Shown in pieces: positions 29,454 through 37,951 of a stretch of 64,000 bases of DNA. The notes beneath the pieces are model-generated. The model did not search any database and had not been told where the DNA came from. It saw nothing but the letters and a program-made list of their open reading frames with translations. Positions within the stretch are counted from its first letter, which is position 1, and every line of letters starts with the position of its first letter. The translations under genes and the position numbers were made by a program. This DNA comes from Caulobacter sp. CCUG 60055. GTDB taxonomy: Bacteria; Pseudomonadota; Alphaproteobacteria; Caulobacterales; Caulobacteraceae. The stretch lies in contig NZ_PUIC01000001.1 of NCBI RefSeq assembly GCF_022750545.1, forward strand, positions 62,001-126,000, written 5' to 3'.

Positions 29454-30038
29454 TCAGGCGTAGTCGCCTTCGACCTCGTGCTGGCCGGCGCCGCCTTCGA
29501 GCAGGTCGGCCGCGGCTTCCGCCGCGAACGCCGCGTCTTCCTCGAACTGCGAGGCGATGACGTTCTCGCCGCGCGCCTGGCGTTCGGCTTCGTCCGACGA
29601 GCGGGCGATGTTGATGTTGACGGTGACGCTGACTTCCGAGTGCAGCTTCACCTTCACCGGGTGCACGCCCAGGGTCTTGATCGGCTTGTCGAGCACGACC
29701 ATCGACCGCTCGATCTTGCCGCCTTCGGCGTTCACGGCGTCGGCGACGTCGCGGCCGGTGACCGAACCGTAGAGCTGGCCGCTCTCGCCGGCCTGGCGGA
29801 TCATGACGTAGGTCGCGCCGTCGAGGTTCTCGCCGGCCTTTTCGGCGCCGGCGCGAGCCTTGGCGTTGCGGGTTTCGATCTCGGCGCGCTGGGCGTCGAA
29901 GACCTTGAGGTTGGCGCTGGTGGCGCGCAGGGCCTTGGAGCGGGGCAGCAGGAAGTTACGGGCGAACCCGTCCTTCACGTTGACCACGTCGCCCAGGGCG
30001 CCCAGGCGCTCGACGCGTTCGAGCAGAATGACTTTCAT
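29454..30038 (-). CDS. rplI: 50S ribosomal protein L9
   Basis: The 194-residue product starts with the L9 signature [33 protein letters not shown]. The connecting helix and C-terminal domain follow ([28 protein letters not shown]). The C-terminus has an acidic, Glu/Ala-rich extension beyond the bacterial core of about 150 residues, as is common in alphaproteobacteria. It is the last gene of the rpsF-rpsR-rplI operon, 15 bp after rpsR. Confidence 0.97.
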   Translation of the reverse strand: MKVILLERVERLGALGDVVNVKDGFARNFLLPRSKALRATSANLKVFDAQRAEIETRNAKARAGAEKAGENLDGATYVMIRQAGESGQLYGSVTGRDVADAVNAEGGKIERSMVVLDKPIKTLGVHPVKVKLHSEVSVTVNINIARSSDEAERQARGENVIASQFEEDAAFAAEAAADLLEGGAGQHEVEGDYA

Positions 30039-30053
30039 CGGTCGGTTCCCCTC

Positions 30054-30329
30054 TTACTTCACGACGTAGGGGAGCAGGGCGAGGAAGCGGGCGCGCTTGA
30101 TGGCCTTGGCCAGTTCGCGTTGCTTCTTGGCCGAGACAGCCGTGATGCGCGACGGCACGATCTTGCCGCGCTCGGAAACGTAGCGCTGCAGGAGCTTGAC
30201 GTCCTTGTAGTCGATCTTCGGCGCGTTGGCGCCCGAGAACGGGCACACCTTGCGGCGACGGAAGAACGGGCGGCGGGCGCCGCCGGCGGCCGCGGCCGGA
30301 GCGGCGGCGGGAGCAGTCGTATCGGTCAT
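30054..30329 (-). CDS. rpsR: 30S ribosomal protein S18
   Basis: The 91-residue product has the S18 core ([55 protein letters not shown]). An Ala/Pro-rich N-terminal extension of about 18 residues precedes it. S18 binds the 30S platform together with S6, which is encoded 12 bp upstream. Confidence 0.97.
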   Translation of the reverse strand: MTDTTAPAAAPAAAAGGARRPFFRRRKVCPFSGANAPKIDYKDVKLLQRYVSERGKIVPSRITAVSAKKQRELAKAIKRARFLALLPYVVK

Positions 30330-30341
30330 CGGTTGCTCTCC

Positions 30342-30770
30342 TTACGCCTGGGCTTCGTCGAATTCGCGACGCGGGCGATCTTCGCGCGGACCGCGATCTT
30401 CGCGGGGGCCGCGGTCTTCGCGCGGACCACGATCCTCACGGTCGCGGTCGCGGCGCGCCAGGATCGGCGACAGTTCCAGGTCGAGCTCTTCGACGCGGAC
30501 GGTCATGTAGCGCAGCACGTCTTCGTTGATCGACAGCTGGCGCTCCATCTCCTTCACGGCCGGGGCCGGGGCGTCGATGGCGAGCAGGGAATAGTGACCC
30601 TTGCGGTTCTTCTTGATCCGGTAGGTCAGGTTGCGCAGACCCCAGTATTCGATCTTGGCGATGTGACCGCCGCCTTCTTCGATCAGGGTCTTGAGTTGCT
30701 CGTTCAGAGCTTCGGCCTGTTGCGGCGAGATGTCCTGCCGCATGATGACCACGTGTTCGTAAAGGGCCAT
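30342..30770 (-). CDS. rpsF: 30S ribosomal protein S6 with Arg/Asp/Glu-rich repeat tail
   Basis: The 142-residue product has a normal S6 domain ([59 protein letters not shown]). A charged tail follows, containing three EDRGPR hexapeptides and a fourth degenerate copy. S6 forms a dimer with S18 on the 30S platform. I start at the ATG at 30770, where S6 homology begins; the frame is open much further upstream but that part is leader sequence. It is first in the rpsF-rpsR-rplI operon. Confidence 0.96.
   Translation of the reverse strand: MALYEHVVIMRQDISPQQAEALNEQLKTLIEEGGGHIAKIEYWGLRNLTYRIKKNRKGHYSLLAIDAPAPAVKEMERQLSINEDVLRYMTVRVEELDLELSPILARRDRDREDRGPREDRGPREDRGPREDRPRREFDEAQA
30366..30437 (-). 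repeat. Four-copy 18-bp tandem repeat inside rpsF
   Basis: Units at 30420-30437, 30402-30419 and 30384-30401 each encode EDRGPR, and a diverged fourth unit at 30366-30383 encodes EDRPRR. The in-frame 18-bp period means copy-number change would alter the tail length without frameshift. Confidence 0.85.
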
Positions 30771-30802
30771 ATGATCCTTCTTCCGTTGTGGAAGGCGGCG
30801 CG

Positions 30803-30830
30803 CGCTCCGGCGGAAGGTCCGGGGCGAGCG
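30803..30830 (-). promoter_or_regulatory. Candidate S6:S18 complex-binding motif in the rpsF leader
   Basis: In the minus-strand leader RNA a 5-bp stem (30826-30830 with 30803-30807) encloses a 4-bp hairpin (30818-30821 with 30811-30814, loop 30815-30817). A CCG trinucleotide is bulged at 30808-30810, opposite a 4-nt bulge at 30822-30825. A CCG bulge flanked by a stem and a hairpin is the published description of the autoregulatory motif bound by the S6:S18 complex in the 5' leaders of S6/S18 operons. It lies 32 nt before the rpsF ATG. Alternative CCGG/CCGG pairing is possible, so the fold is a prediction. Confidence 0.55.
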
Positions 30831-30915
30831 ATGGCTCTGACGCGGCGTCCGGGCGGCTTTGCCCGAAACGAGAAGACAGCGTCCCGCGTGAGACCGCTTT
30901 CCTTGAAAGGGCGCG

Positions 30916-30944
30916 CTAATACGGGAAAACGGCGGCGAGCGCAA
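30916..30944 (-). promoter_or_regulatory. Promoter of the rpsF-rpsR-rplI operon
   Basis: On the minus strand TTGCGC (30939-30944) and TATTAG (30916-30921) are separated by 17 bp. This fits an alphaproteobacterial housekeeping promoter and would give a leader of roughly 140 nt that includes the candidate S6:S18 site. Confidence 0.6.
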
Positions 30945-31043
30945 GGTTTCTCCCCCTTGCCATGTGGGGTGGGACCGGCGAAGCCTGGGGAGTCGTGGAC
31001 GGGCGCCTGACCGGCGCGGGAATTGGGATCGCAGGAAATGCGG

Positions 31044-31562
31044 ATGAAACCTTCTGCTCTGGCCGGCGCGGCGCTGGCGATGGGACTGGCCGCGGGGCCG
31101 GCCTTCGCGGCCGACGTCCAGGCCTCGCCCGAGGCCCTGGCCCTGGCCAGGCGCTACGAGGCCGCCGTGCATATGGACCGGATTCTGACCGACATGGCGG
31201 GCGCCCTGGCGCCGATGCTCGTCGAGCAGCAAGCCAAGGAGCATCCCGATCTGGACGCGGCCCAGCGTCAGGCTATCGTCGACTCCGTGAAGGAGAGCGT
31301 CGTCGCGGTCGGTCCGGCCCTTGGCGACCGGTTCGGCGACCTGATCGCCCGGACCTTCTCGGTCGAGGAACTGCGCGGGCTGGTCGCCTTCTATGAAGGC
31401 CCGACCGGCCGCGCCGTCGTCGACAAGATGCCGTCGATGATGGCGCAGATGCCGAACATGGTGCGCGACATCCAGCCCGCGATCGAGGCGGAGATGAAGT
31501 CGCGCCTGTGCAAGAAGACCGACTGCGCGGCCCTCGACCGGGCGATGAAAAGCAAGTCGTAA
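31044..31562 (+). CDS. Exported DUF2059-family protein
   Basis: The 172-residue product has a signal peptide ([19 protein letters not shown]). A helical domain follows with [26 protein letters not shown], the hallmark block of DUF2059. The C-terminus contains two Cys ([10 protein letters not shown]) that could form a disulfide. I chose the ATG at 31044, with AGGA 7 nt upstream; 31023 and 31038 are in-frame alternatives. The next gene starts 6 bp after its stop. Function unknown. Confidence 0.8.
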   Translation: MKPSALAGAALAMGLAAGPAFAADVQASPEALALARRYEAAVHMDRILTDMAGALAPMLVEQQAKEHPDLDAAQRQAIVDSVKESVVAVGPALGDRFGDLIARTFSVEELRGLVAFYEGPTGRAVVDKMPSMMAQMPNMVRDIQPAIEAEMKSRLCKKTDCAALDRAMKSKS

Positions 31563-31568
31563 CCTCTG

Positions 31569-32225
31569 ATGTGGCAGGCCGCGCGGATGTCGCGCAACCT
31601 CGTGGTCATCGCGGCGGCCTTCGCGTGGTCGCCGGCTCTGGCCGACATCTCGCTTACCCGCCCGCCGGCCCTGGCCGTGTCGTCGGCCGACGGCCGGCTG
31701 TCGGCCTATTCGGCCGAACTGCCGTTCGACATCCGCGCCGGCGAGGGCGACGCCCTGCTGACCGCCCGTGTCGCCGCCGACGGGGTCAACGCCCTGCCGG
31801 TCTATGGCCTGCGGCTCAATCTCGCCGACCGGACCACCTATGGCCGCGATCTGAAAAGGACGGTCGAGGTCGGCGCGTCGTGGAGCGAGGGGGCGACCCT
31901 TTTCCGCTCGGCCATGTCGCAGAAGTTCGGCTTCGGCGTCCTGCCGCGCGCCAACTTCGTCAACCTGTCGATGGATGTGAGCGCCCGGCGGCCGATCAAC
32001 GGCGTCATGACCACCGCCGCCGGCGTGCGCTCGGCCCTGACCGTCGACGGCCAGGACGTCGGCGCCCTGTCGTTCGCGGCCGGCGCGGCCGGCGACACCA
32101 CCGTCGGGGTCAGCCTGATGCGCCCGTTCACCCTGCCGACCGAGGTCAGTTTCAGCGTCAGGCAGCAGCCCAACGTCCCGGACGACGACCGGGTCATGCT
32201 CAAGCTGGTCAAGCGCCGCTGGTGA
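31569..32225 (+). CDS. Hypothetical exported protein
   Basis: I do not recognise this 218-residue protein. It has a probable signal peptide ([16 protein letters not shown]) and a polar, beta-rich-looking body with no Cys and a basic end (KLVKRRW). The start could also be the in-frame ATG at 31587, which leaves a more usual signal sequence; neither has a clear Shine-Dalgarno site. It follows the DUF2059 gene by 6 bp, so the two are probably co-transcribed. Its last 17 bp overlap the convergent DUF1801-type gene. Confidence 0.6.
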   Translation: MWQAARMSRNLVVIAAAFAWSPALADISLTRPPALAVSSADGRLSAYSAELPFDIRAGEGDALLTARVAADGVNALPVYGLRLNLADRTTYGRDLKRTVEVGASWSEGATLFRSAMSQKFGFGVLPRANFVNLSMDVSARRPINGVMTTAAGVRSALTVDGQDVGALSFAAGAAGDTTVGVSLMRPFTLPTEVSFSVRQQPNVPDDDRVMLKLVKRRW

Positions 32226-32673
32226 GGCCCGGCCGTCTCGGCCGCCGTCTGGCCGAAACCGACTTGATGACCAGGGCCGGCGTCTCCGGCGGGGCCGCGG
32301 GGATGGCGCGGGCGGCCAGCGCCTGATCGATCAGCGTCCGCACGCCGGGCTCGTCCAGCGTCTCGGGCGTCTCCAGCACGATGTGGCGCACCTTCGAGCC
32401 GGCGCCTTTCAGCAGGCCCAGGGGATCGTCCAGCGCGACGCCCCCGGCGAAGAACAGGCTGACCCAGCGCGGATAGACGGCGATCGAGAAGACGACGTCG
32501 GCGAGCTTCGGCCCGGCGGCGAAGGCGATCGCCAGGGCGTTGTAGTTGTCATAGACCAGCTGCGTCGCGCCGGGCAGGCGCGCGCGCATCCTGTCGAGCA
32601 CGGCCCGGGCCTGGGCCGCGACCCGCGGACTGAACTGGTCGATGAAGCCGTCGAGCTGGTCCTGCGGCGTCAT
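32209..32673 (-). CDS. DUF1801 (YdhG-like) domain protein
   Basis: The 154-residue product resembles the DUF1801/YdhG-like group: [21 protein letters not shown], an N-terminal [18 protein letters not shown] block and the [19 protein letters not shown] segment. No catalytic function is established for the family. The basic tail ([10 protein letters not shown]) is partly encoded in the 17-bp overlap with the convergent gene. The exported peroxiredoxin gene lies 13 bp upstream on the same strand. Confidence 0.7.
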   Translation of the reverse strand: MTPQDQLDGFIDQFSPRVAAQARAVLDRMRARLPGATQLVYDNYNALAIAFAAGPKLADVVFSIAVYPRWVSLFFAGGVALDDPLGLLKGAGSKVRHIVLETPETLDEPGVRTLIDQALAARAIPAAPPETPALVIKSVSARRRPRRPGLTSGA

Positions 32674-32686
32674 CGACCGGTTCCGC

Positions 32687-33226
32687 CTATTTGCCGTGCG
32701 CCGTCTTCCAGGCCTTCACCGCGTCGAGGGTGTTCTTGACGTGGTTGTCGGGCTTCAGGTCGCTGTAGGCGTAGGCGATCTTGTGGTCGGGCGTGACCAC
32801 GTAGGACGTGCGGTTCGACCAGCCCGGCCGCAGGGCCAGGGTCGAGTCGTAGTGCTTGGCGATGCTCAGGTCCGGATCGGCCGCCACCGCGAACTTGTTG
32901 CGGCATTCGCTGACCGAGAACTCGCTGATGCGGTCGATGTTGCCGGCCGTCACCCCGATGACCGTCGCGCCCAGCTTGTTGAACTCGGCGGTGGCCTCGG
33001 CGAACTCGTGGGCCTCCAGCGTGCAGCCCGAGGTGAAGGCGGCGGGGAAGAAATAGAGCACCACGGGCCCCTTCTTCAGCGCCTCGTCGAGCGTGAAGTT
33101 GAAGTCCTTGCCGGCCAGGGCGGCCTTGGCGGTGAAGCTGGGAGCGGGGGCGCCGACGGGCAGGGCCGCCAGCGCGACGGCGGGCAGGGCGGCCGCAAGG
33201 GCGACGGCGGCTGAAACGATCCTCAT
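32687..33226 (-). CDS. Exported peroxiredoxin (AhpC/TSA, Prx type)
   Basis: The 179-residue thioredoxin-fold protein has a signal peptide (VSAAVALAAALPAVALAA). The peroxidatic centre matches PxxxTxxC (PAAFTSGCTLEAHEF), and a second Cys in SVSECRNKF could resolve it. It would reduce hydroperoxides in the periplasm. The ATG at 33226 has GGAGGAG upstream. It is divergent from fabD; the 178 bp between them should contain both promoters. Confidence 0.88.
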   Translation of the reverse strand: MRIVSAAVALAAALPAVALAALPVGAPAPSFTAKAALAGKDFNFTLDEALKKGPVVLYFFPAAFTSGCTLEAHEFAEATAEFNKLGATVIGVTAGNIDRISEFSVSECRNKFAVAADPDLSIAKHYDSTLALRPGWSNRTSYVVTPDHKIAYAYSDLKPDNHVKNTLDAVKAWKTAHGK

Positions 33227-33340
33227 GGCGATCTCCTCCGTCGTTTCGCTGCGAACGGCCGCGACGGGAACGACGGCGGTGAATGTCCGACCGGCCGCGC
33301 GCCATGGCAAGAGCCTCCGAGGCCGCTGTTTTCGCCAAGG

Positions 33341-33368
33341 TTGCCCGGCGGCGAGCTTTCCCCTAACC
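33341..33368 (+). promoter_or_regulatory. Candidate promoter of fabD
   Basis: TTGCCC (33341-33346) and CTAACC (33363-33368) are spaced by 16 bp, 37 bp before the fabD ATG, and fit the relaxed alphaproteobacterial housekeeping consensus. Confidence 0.4.
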
Positions 33369-33404
33369 CTGCCGCCCGGATTCGTCTTCAGCGGAGAGCT
33401 TGCC

Positions 33405-34349
33405 ATGAGCTTCGCTTTCATCTTCCCCGGCCAGGGCAGCCAGGCCGTCGGCATGGGCGCCAGCCTGGCCGAAGCCTTCGCGCCGGCGCGCGCGGTGTTC
33501 GAGGAGGTCGACGAGGCGCTGAAGCAGAAGCTGTCCGTCCTGATGCGCGACGGCCCCGAGGCCGACCTGACCCTGACCGAGAACGCCCAGCCGGCCCTGA
33601 TGGCGGTCAGCCTGGCGGTGATCCGCACCCTGGAGGCCGAATTCGGCGTCGGGATCGAGCGGGCCGCCTTCGTCGCCGGCCACAGCCTCGGCGAATATTC
33701 CGCCCTGGCGGCGGCGGGCGCGATCAGCCTGTCGGACACCGCGCGCCTGCTCAAACTGCGCGGCCAGGCCATGCAGCGGGCCGTGCCGGTGGGCGAGGGG
33801 GCGATGGCCTCCCTGATCGGCCCCAGGACCGACGTCGCCCTGGCCGAAGAGGCCGCAAGGGCCGGCGCCGAGGTCGGCGTCTGCGTCGTGGCCAACGACA
33901 ACAACCAGGGCAATGTGGTGATCTCCGGCGCCAAGGCGGCGGTCGACCGCGCCGTCGAGAAGGCCAAGGAGCTGGGCGCGCGCGCCATTCCGCTGAACGT
34001 CTCGGCGCCGTTCCATTGCCCGCTGATGCAGCCGGCCGCCGACGAGATGGCCAAGGCCCTGGCCGAGACCGCGATCCTCGCCCCGCGCGCGCCGCTGGTG
34101 GCCAACGTCACGGCGCGGCCGACGCACGATCCCGAAACCATCCGTCGGCTGCTGGTCGAGCAGGTGACGGGCCGGGTGCGCTGGCGCGAGAGCATGGAAT
34201 GGCTGGCGGGCGAGGGCGGCGTGACCCGCTTCGCCGAAGCCGGCGCCGGCAAGGTGCTGTCGGGCATGGTCAAGCGCATCGCCGCCGAGGCCGAGGCCAC
34301 GCCGCTGAACGCGCCGGCCGACCTCGAAGCCTTCGCCAAGTCTCTCTAA
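33405..34349 (+). CDS. fabD: Malonyl-CoA:ACP transacylase
   Basis: The 314-residue product loads malonyl groups onto acyl carrier protein for fatty acid synthesis. It has the N-terminal FIFPGQGSQAVGMG, the nucleophile motif GHSLGEYSAL (Ser94) and the catalytic-His segment APFHCPLM. It is the first gene of a conserved run with fabG (14 bp later), acpP and fabF. Confidence 0.96.
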   Translation: MSFAFIFPGQGSQAVGMGASLAEAFAPARAVFEEVDEALKQKLSVLMRDGPEADLTLTENAQPALMAVSLAVIRTLEAEFGVGIERAAFVAGHSLGEYSALAAAGAISLSDTARLLKLRGQAMQRAVPVGEGAMASLIGPRTDVALAEEAARAGAEVGVCVVANDNNQGNVVISGAKAAVDRAVEKAKELGARAIPLNVSAPFHCPLMQPAADEMAKALAETAILAPRAPLVANVTARPTHDPETIRRLLVEQVTGRVRWRESMEWLAGEGGVTRFAEAGAGKVLSGMVKRIAAEAEATPLNAPADLEAFAKSL

Positions 34350-34363
34350 AGAGGACCGCTCAC

Positions 34364-35104
34364 ATGTTCGATCTTTCCGGCAAGACGGCGCTGGTCACCG
34401 GCGCCACCGGCGGCATCGGCGGCGCCATCGCCCGTTCCCTGCACGCCCAGGGCGCCCATGTGGTGCTGTCGGGCACCCGCGAGGCCGCCCTCGAAGCCCT
34501 GGCCGGCGAACTGGGCGGGCGCGTCTCGTCCGTCGTCGCCAACCTGTCGGACCCCGCCGCCGTCGACGGCCTGATCGGCGCGGCGGAGCAGGCGGCGGGC
34601 GCGCCCGTCGACATCCTGGTCGCCAACGCCGGCGTCACCCGCGACGGCCTGCTGCTGCGCATGAAGGACGAGGACTGGGAGACGGTCATCAAGGTCAATC
34701 TCGAAGGCTATTTCCGCCTGAGCCGGGCCGCCCTCAAGGGGATGATGAAGCGCCGCCATGGTCGAATCATCGGCATCACCTCGGTGGTCGGGGTCACGGG
34801 AAACCCGGGGCAGAGCAACTACGCCGCGTCCAAGGCCGGCATGATCGGCTTCTCGAAAGCCCTCGCCCAGGAAGTCGCCAGTCGTAACGTCACCGTGAAT
34901 TGCATCGCGCCCGGCTTCATCGCCAGCCCGATGACCGACGCCCTGAACGACCAGCAGAAGGAGCAGATCCTGCGGACGATCCCGGCCGGAAAACTGGGCG
35001 AAGGCTCTGATATTGCAGCGGCTTGCGTCTATCTGGCCTCGGACGAAGCCGCCTACGTCACCGGTCAGACCTTGCACGTCAACGGCGGCATGGCGATGAT
35101 CTGA
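34364..35104 (+). CDS. fabG: 3-oxoacyl-[ACP] reductase
   Basis: The 246-residue SDR reduces 3-ketoacyl-ACP with NADPH. Motifs are TGATGGIGGA at the nucleotide site, NAGVTRDGLL, and catalytic Tyr153/Lys157 in SNYAASKAG, followed by NCIAPGFIASPMT. Length and the fabD-fabG-acpP order identify FabG rather than a general SDR. AAAGAGG precedes the ATG. Confidence 0.96.
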   Translation: MFDLSGKTALVTGATGGIGGAIARSLHAQGAHVVLSGTREAALEALAGELGGRVSSVVANLSDPAAVDGLIGAAEQAAGAPVDILVANAGVTRDGLLLRMKDEDWETVIKVNLEGYFRLSRAALKGMMKRRHGRIIGITSVVGVTGNPGQSNYAASKAGMIGFSKALAQEVASRNVTVNCIAPGFIASPMTDALNDQQKEQILRTIPAGKLGEGSDIAAACVYLASDEAAYVTGQTLHVNGGMAMI

Positions 35105-35290
35105 TTTCCGTGGCCCGCCTCGGATCGCCTCCCCGCTAGTCGCGCCAAAAGGAACGTGCTAGGCGAAAAGGGAACCTCGGCGATCCTTCGAAAGAGACGG
35201 GCTGTCCAACAAGGTTTTTCGAAACCGCGCCTCGGCGAAGCTTTCACAGTTCCTCCCGCCGCGGACCTCACCAGCAAGGGATTTTTGTGT

Positions 35291-35530
35291 ATGTCCGATA
35301 TCCTCGAACGCGTCCGTAAGATCGTGATCGAGCACCTCGACGCCGATCCGGAGAAGGTCACCGAAAAGGCCTCCTTCATCGACGACCTCGGCGCCGACAG
35401 CCTCGACAACGTCGAGCTGGTCATGGCGTTCGAAGAAGAGTTCGACATCGAGATTCCGGACGACGCCGCCGAGCACATCCAAACGGTCGGCGACGCCGTG
35501 AAGTTCATCAGCGAGCGCACCGGCGCGTAA
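35291..35530 (+). CDS. acpP: Acyl carrier protein
   Basis: The 79-residue acidic protein carries growing acyl chains on a phosphopantetheine arm attached to Ser37 in [11 protein letters not shown]. Size and sequence ([29 protein letters not shown]) are standard. It has its own 186-bp upstream region after fabG, and a GC hairpin separates it from fabF, so it may be expressed more strongly than its neighbours. Confidence 0.98.
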   Translation: MSDILERVRKIVIEHLDADPEKVTEKASFIDDLGADSLDNVELVMAFEEEFDIEIPDDAAEHIQTVGDAVKFISERTGA

Positions 35531-35554
35531 GCGTCTGCGTATCGCCAGGACTCA

Positions 35555-35589
35555 ACGCCGCGCCGCGCGGGCCACCGCGGGCGCGGCGT
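35555..35589 (+). terminator. GC-rich hairpin between acpP and fabF (attenuator-like)
   Basis: ACGCCGCGCC at 35555-35564 pairs with GGCGCGGCGT at 35580-35589, with further pairing inside, 24 bp after the acpP stop. Only CTTGCGTTT follows, so termination would be partial. It could let acpP transcripts outnumber fabF transcripts. Confidence 0.5.
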
Positions 35590-35628
35590 CTTGCGTTTCG
35601 GCCTAGGTCGGGAGGAGTATTTTACGTC

Positions 35629-36909
35629 ATGCGTCGTGTCGTCATCACCGGAATTGGCATGATCACCCCGCTCGGCTGGGGCAAGGATCATACGTGGAAG
35701 GCCTTGCTGGAAGGCAAGTCCGGCGCCGGCCGCATCACGGCTTTCGACCCGACCGACTACGCCTGCAAGGTGGCCTGCGAGGTCCCGCGCGTCGACGGAC
35801 GCGGCGGCGGCTCGCCCGACGATCCGGCCTCCTTCAACCCCGACCTGACCATGGCCCCCCGCGACCAGCGCCGGGTGGACGACTTCATCCTCTACGCCAT
35901 GGCCGCCGCCGACGAGGCCGTGAAGGACGCCGGCTGGACCCCCGAGGACGAGCACGAGCGCGAGCGCACGGGCGTCATCATCGGCTCGGGCATCGGCGGC
36001 CTCGACACCATCGCCAAGACCGCCATCGAGCTGCACGAGAAGGGCCCGCGCCGGGTCAATCCGTTCTTCATCCCGTCGGCGCTGGTCAACCTGGCGTCCG
36101 GCCAGGTGTCGATCCGCTACGGCTTCAAGGGGCCGAACCACGCGGTGGTGACGGCCTGCGCCACCGGCGCGCACGCCATCGGCGACGCCACGCGCCTGAT
36201 CAAGTACGGCGACGCCGACGTGATGGTCGCCGGCGGGGCCGAAGCCTCGGTCTGCCAGGTCGGCATCGCCGGCTTCATCGCCTGCCGCGCCGTGGCCACA
36301 GCCTTCAACGACACGCCCGAAAAGGCCTCGCGCCCCTATGACAGGGATCGCGACGGCTTCGTGATGGGCGAGGGCGCGGGCGTGGTCGTGCTTGAGGAGT
36401 ACGAACACGCCAAGGCGCGGGGGGCCAAGATCTACGCCGAGGTGGTCGGCTACGGCCTGTCCGGCGACGCCTACCACATCACCGCGCCGGCCGAGGACGG
36501 CGACGGCGGCTATCGCGCCATGAAGGCGGCGCTGGCCGACGCCAAGCTGTCGCCGGACCAGGTGGACTACATCAACGCCCACGGCACCTCGACCATGGCC
36601 GACGGCATCGAGCTGGGGGCGGTCGAGCGCCTGTTGGGCGAGGCCGCGTCGAAGGCGACCATGTCCTCGACCAAGGGGGCCATCGGCCACCTGCTCGGCG
36701 CCGCCGGCGCGGTCGAGGCGGCGTTCGTCGCCCTGGCCCTGCGCGACCAGGTCGCGCCGCCGACGATCAATCTCGACAACCCCTCGGTCGAGACGGCGAT
36801 GGACCTCGTGCCCCACAAGGCCAAGCCGATGAAGATCGACATCGCCATGTCGAACAGCTTCGGCTTCGGCGGCACCAACGCCTCGCTCGTGCTCAAGAAG
36901 GCGCCGTGA
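35629..36909 (+). CDS. fabF: 3-oxoacyl-[ACP] synthase II
   Basis: The 426-residue condensing enzyme elongates acyl-ACP with malonyl-ACP. The catalytic Cys177 is in TACATGAHAIG, and the two His motifs are NAHGTSTM and KGAIGHLLGAAGAVE. The C-terminal SFGFGGTNASLV is present. GGGAGGAG lies upstream of the ATG. The stop overlaps the GTG of mltG (GTGA). Confidence 0.97.
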   Translation: MRRVVITGIGMITPLGWGKDHTWKALLEGKSGAGRITAFDPTDYACKVACEVPRVDGRGGGSPDDPASFNPDLTMAPRDQRRVDDFILYAMAAADEAVKDAGWTPEDEHERERTGVIIGSGIGGLDTIAKTAIELHEKGPRRVNPFFIPSALVNLASGQVSIRYGFKGPNHAVVTACATGAHAIGDATRLIKYGDADVMVAGGAEASVCQVGIAGFIACRAVATAFNDTPEKASRPYDRDRDGFVMGEGAGVVVLEEYEHAKARGAKIYAEVVGYGLSGDAYHITAPAEDGDGGYRAMKAALADAKLSPDQVDYINAHGTSTMADGIELGAVERLLGEAASKATMSSTKGAIGHLLGAAGAVEAAFVALALRDQVAPPTINLDNPSVETAMDLVPHKAKPMKIDIAMSNSFGFGGTNASLVLKKAP

Positions 36910-37949
36910 CCCCCCGGAAGCGACCGCCGGCCAAAGCGAAGCGGAAGGCGGCGCTTCCCCTTCGCAAGCGTCTCGCCATCATGGGCGGCAGCGCGGCGGC
37001 CACCCTGGCCGTCATCGTCGCCGTGGCGGCCCTCTGGGGGCTGTGGAGCTGGTTCGGCCCGGGGCCGGCCGCGCGCGAGGGCGACAGCACCACCGTCCTG
37101 CTGCGGCAGGGCGGCGGCATCACCGAGATCGCCCAGACCCTGCGCAGCGAGCACGTGATCGGCTCGTCGGCCGTGTTCCTGGTCGCCGCCCAGATCAGCG
37201 GCGCGGCCAAGCGGCTCAAGGCCGGCGAATACGAGTTCCCGTCCCGCGCCTCGATGGCGACGGTGATCGACAATATCCGCCACGGCCGGGTCGTCCGCCA
37301 CTTCGTCACCATTCCCGAGGGCATGACCTCGGAGATGGCCGTCGACGTGCTGATGAAGGAAGACGTCCTGACCGGCTCGGCGCCGGTGCCGCCCGAGGGC
37401 GCCATCCTGCCCGAAACCTACGAGGTCCAGCGCGGCGAGGACCGCGCGGCGGTGCTCCAGCGCATGATGAACGATCGCGACGCCCTGCTCGAACAGCTCT
37501 GGGCCCAGCGCCAGCCCGGCCTGCCTTTCGAGCACCCCGAGCAGGCCGTGGTCATGGCCTCGATCGTCGAGAAGGAGACGGCCAAGCCGGACGAGCGCCC
37601 GCGCATCGCGGCGGTGTTCATCAACCGGCTGCGCCAGGGCATGAAGCTGCAGTCCGACCCGACCATCATCTACGGCCTGACCCGTGGGCGGCCCCTGGGC
37701 CGCGGCATCCGCCAGTCGGAGCTGCAGTCGGACACGCCCTACAACACCTATGTGATCGTCGGCCTGCCGCCGACGCCGATCGCCAATCCGGGGCGCGCCT
37801 CGCTGGCGGCCGTGCTCGATCCGGCCAAGACCGCCGACCTCTATTTCGTCGCCGACGGCACCGGCGGCCACGCCTTTTCGGGCACGCTGGACGAGCACGC
37901 CCGCAACGTGGCCCGCTGGCGGCGGATCGAGCAGGCGCGGGAGCACTGA
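36906..37949 (+). CDS. mltG: Endolytic murein transglycosylase MltG (YceG-like)
   Basis: The 347-residue inner-membrane protein has a basic N-terminus, one membrane helix (about 27-47), a LysM-like region and the catalytic domain. The active Glu is in VMASIVEKET, and other blocks are KLQSDPTIIYG, YNTYVIVGLPPTPIANPG and YFVADGTGGHAFS. It cleaves nascent glycan strands and limits their length. The GTG start overlaps the fabF stop by 4 bp. Confidence 0.94.
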   Translation: MTPRKRPPAKAKRKAALPLRKRLAIMGGSAAATLAVIVAVAALWGLWSWFGPGPAAREGDSTTVLLRQGGGITEIAQTLRSEHVIGSSAVFLVAAQISGAAKRLKAGEYEFPSRASMATVIDNIRHGRVVRHFVTIPEGMTSEMAVDVLMKEDVLTGSAPVPPEGAILPETYEVQRGEDRAAVLQRMMNDRDALLEQLWAQRQPGLPFEHPEQAVVMASIVEKETAKPDERPRIAAVFINRLRQGMKLQSDPTIIYGLTRGRPLGRGIRQSELQSDTPYNTYVIVGLPPTPIANPGRASLAAVLDPAKTADLYFVADGTGGHAFSGTLDEHARNVARWRRIEQAREH

Positions 37950-37951
37950 CC

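Noticed and set aside
30366-30437. Short regular repeats that could suggest a CRISPR array
   Set aside because: The units are contiguous without spacers and lie in frame inside rpsF, so they are a coding tandem repeat. No CRISPR array or cas gene was seen in the window.
30342-31244. A 300-codon frame that would extend S6 N-terminally
   Set aside because: S6 homology starts exactly at the ATG at 30770; the upstream part covers the promoter and leader hairpin.
32687-34339. A 550-codon frame extending the peroxiredoxin
   Set aside because: The upstream part is antisense to fabD; the signal peptide and ribosome site fix the start at 33226.
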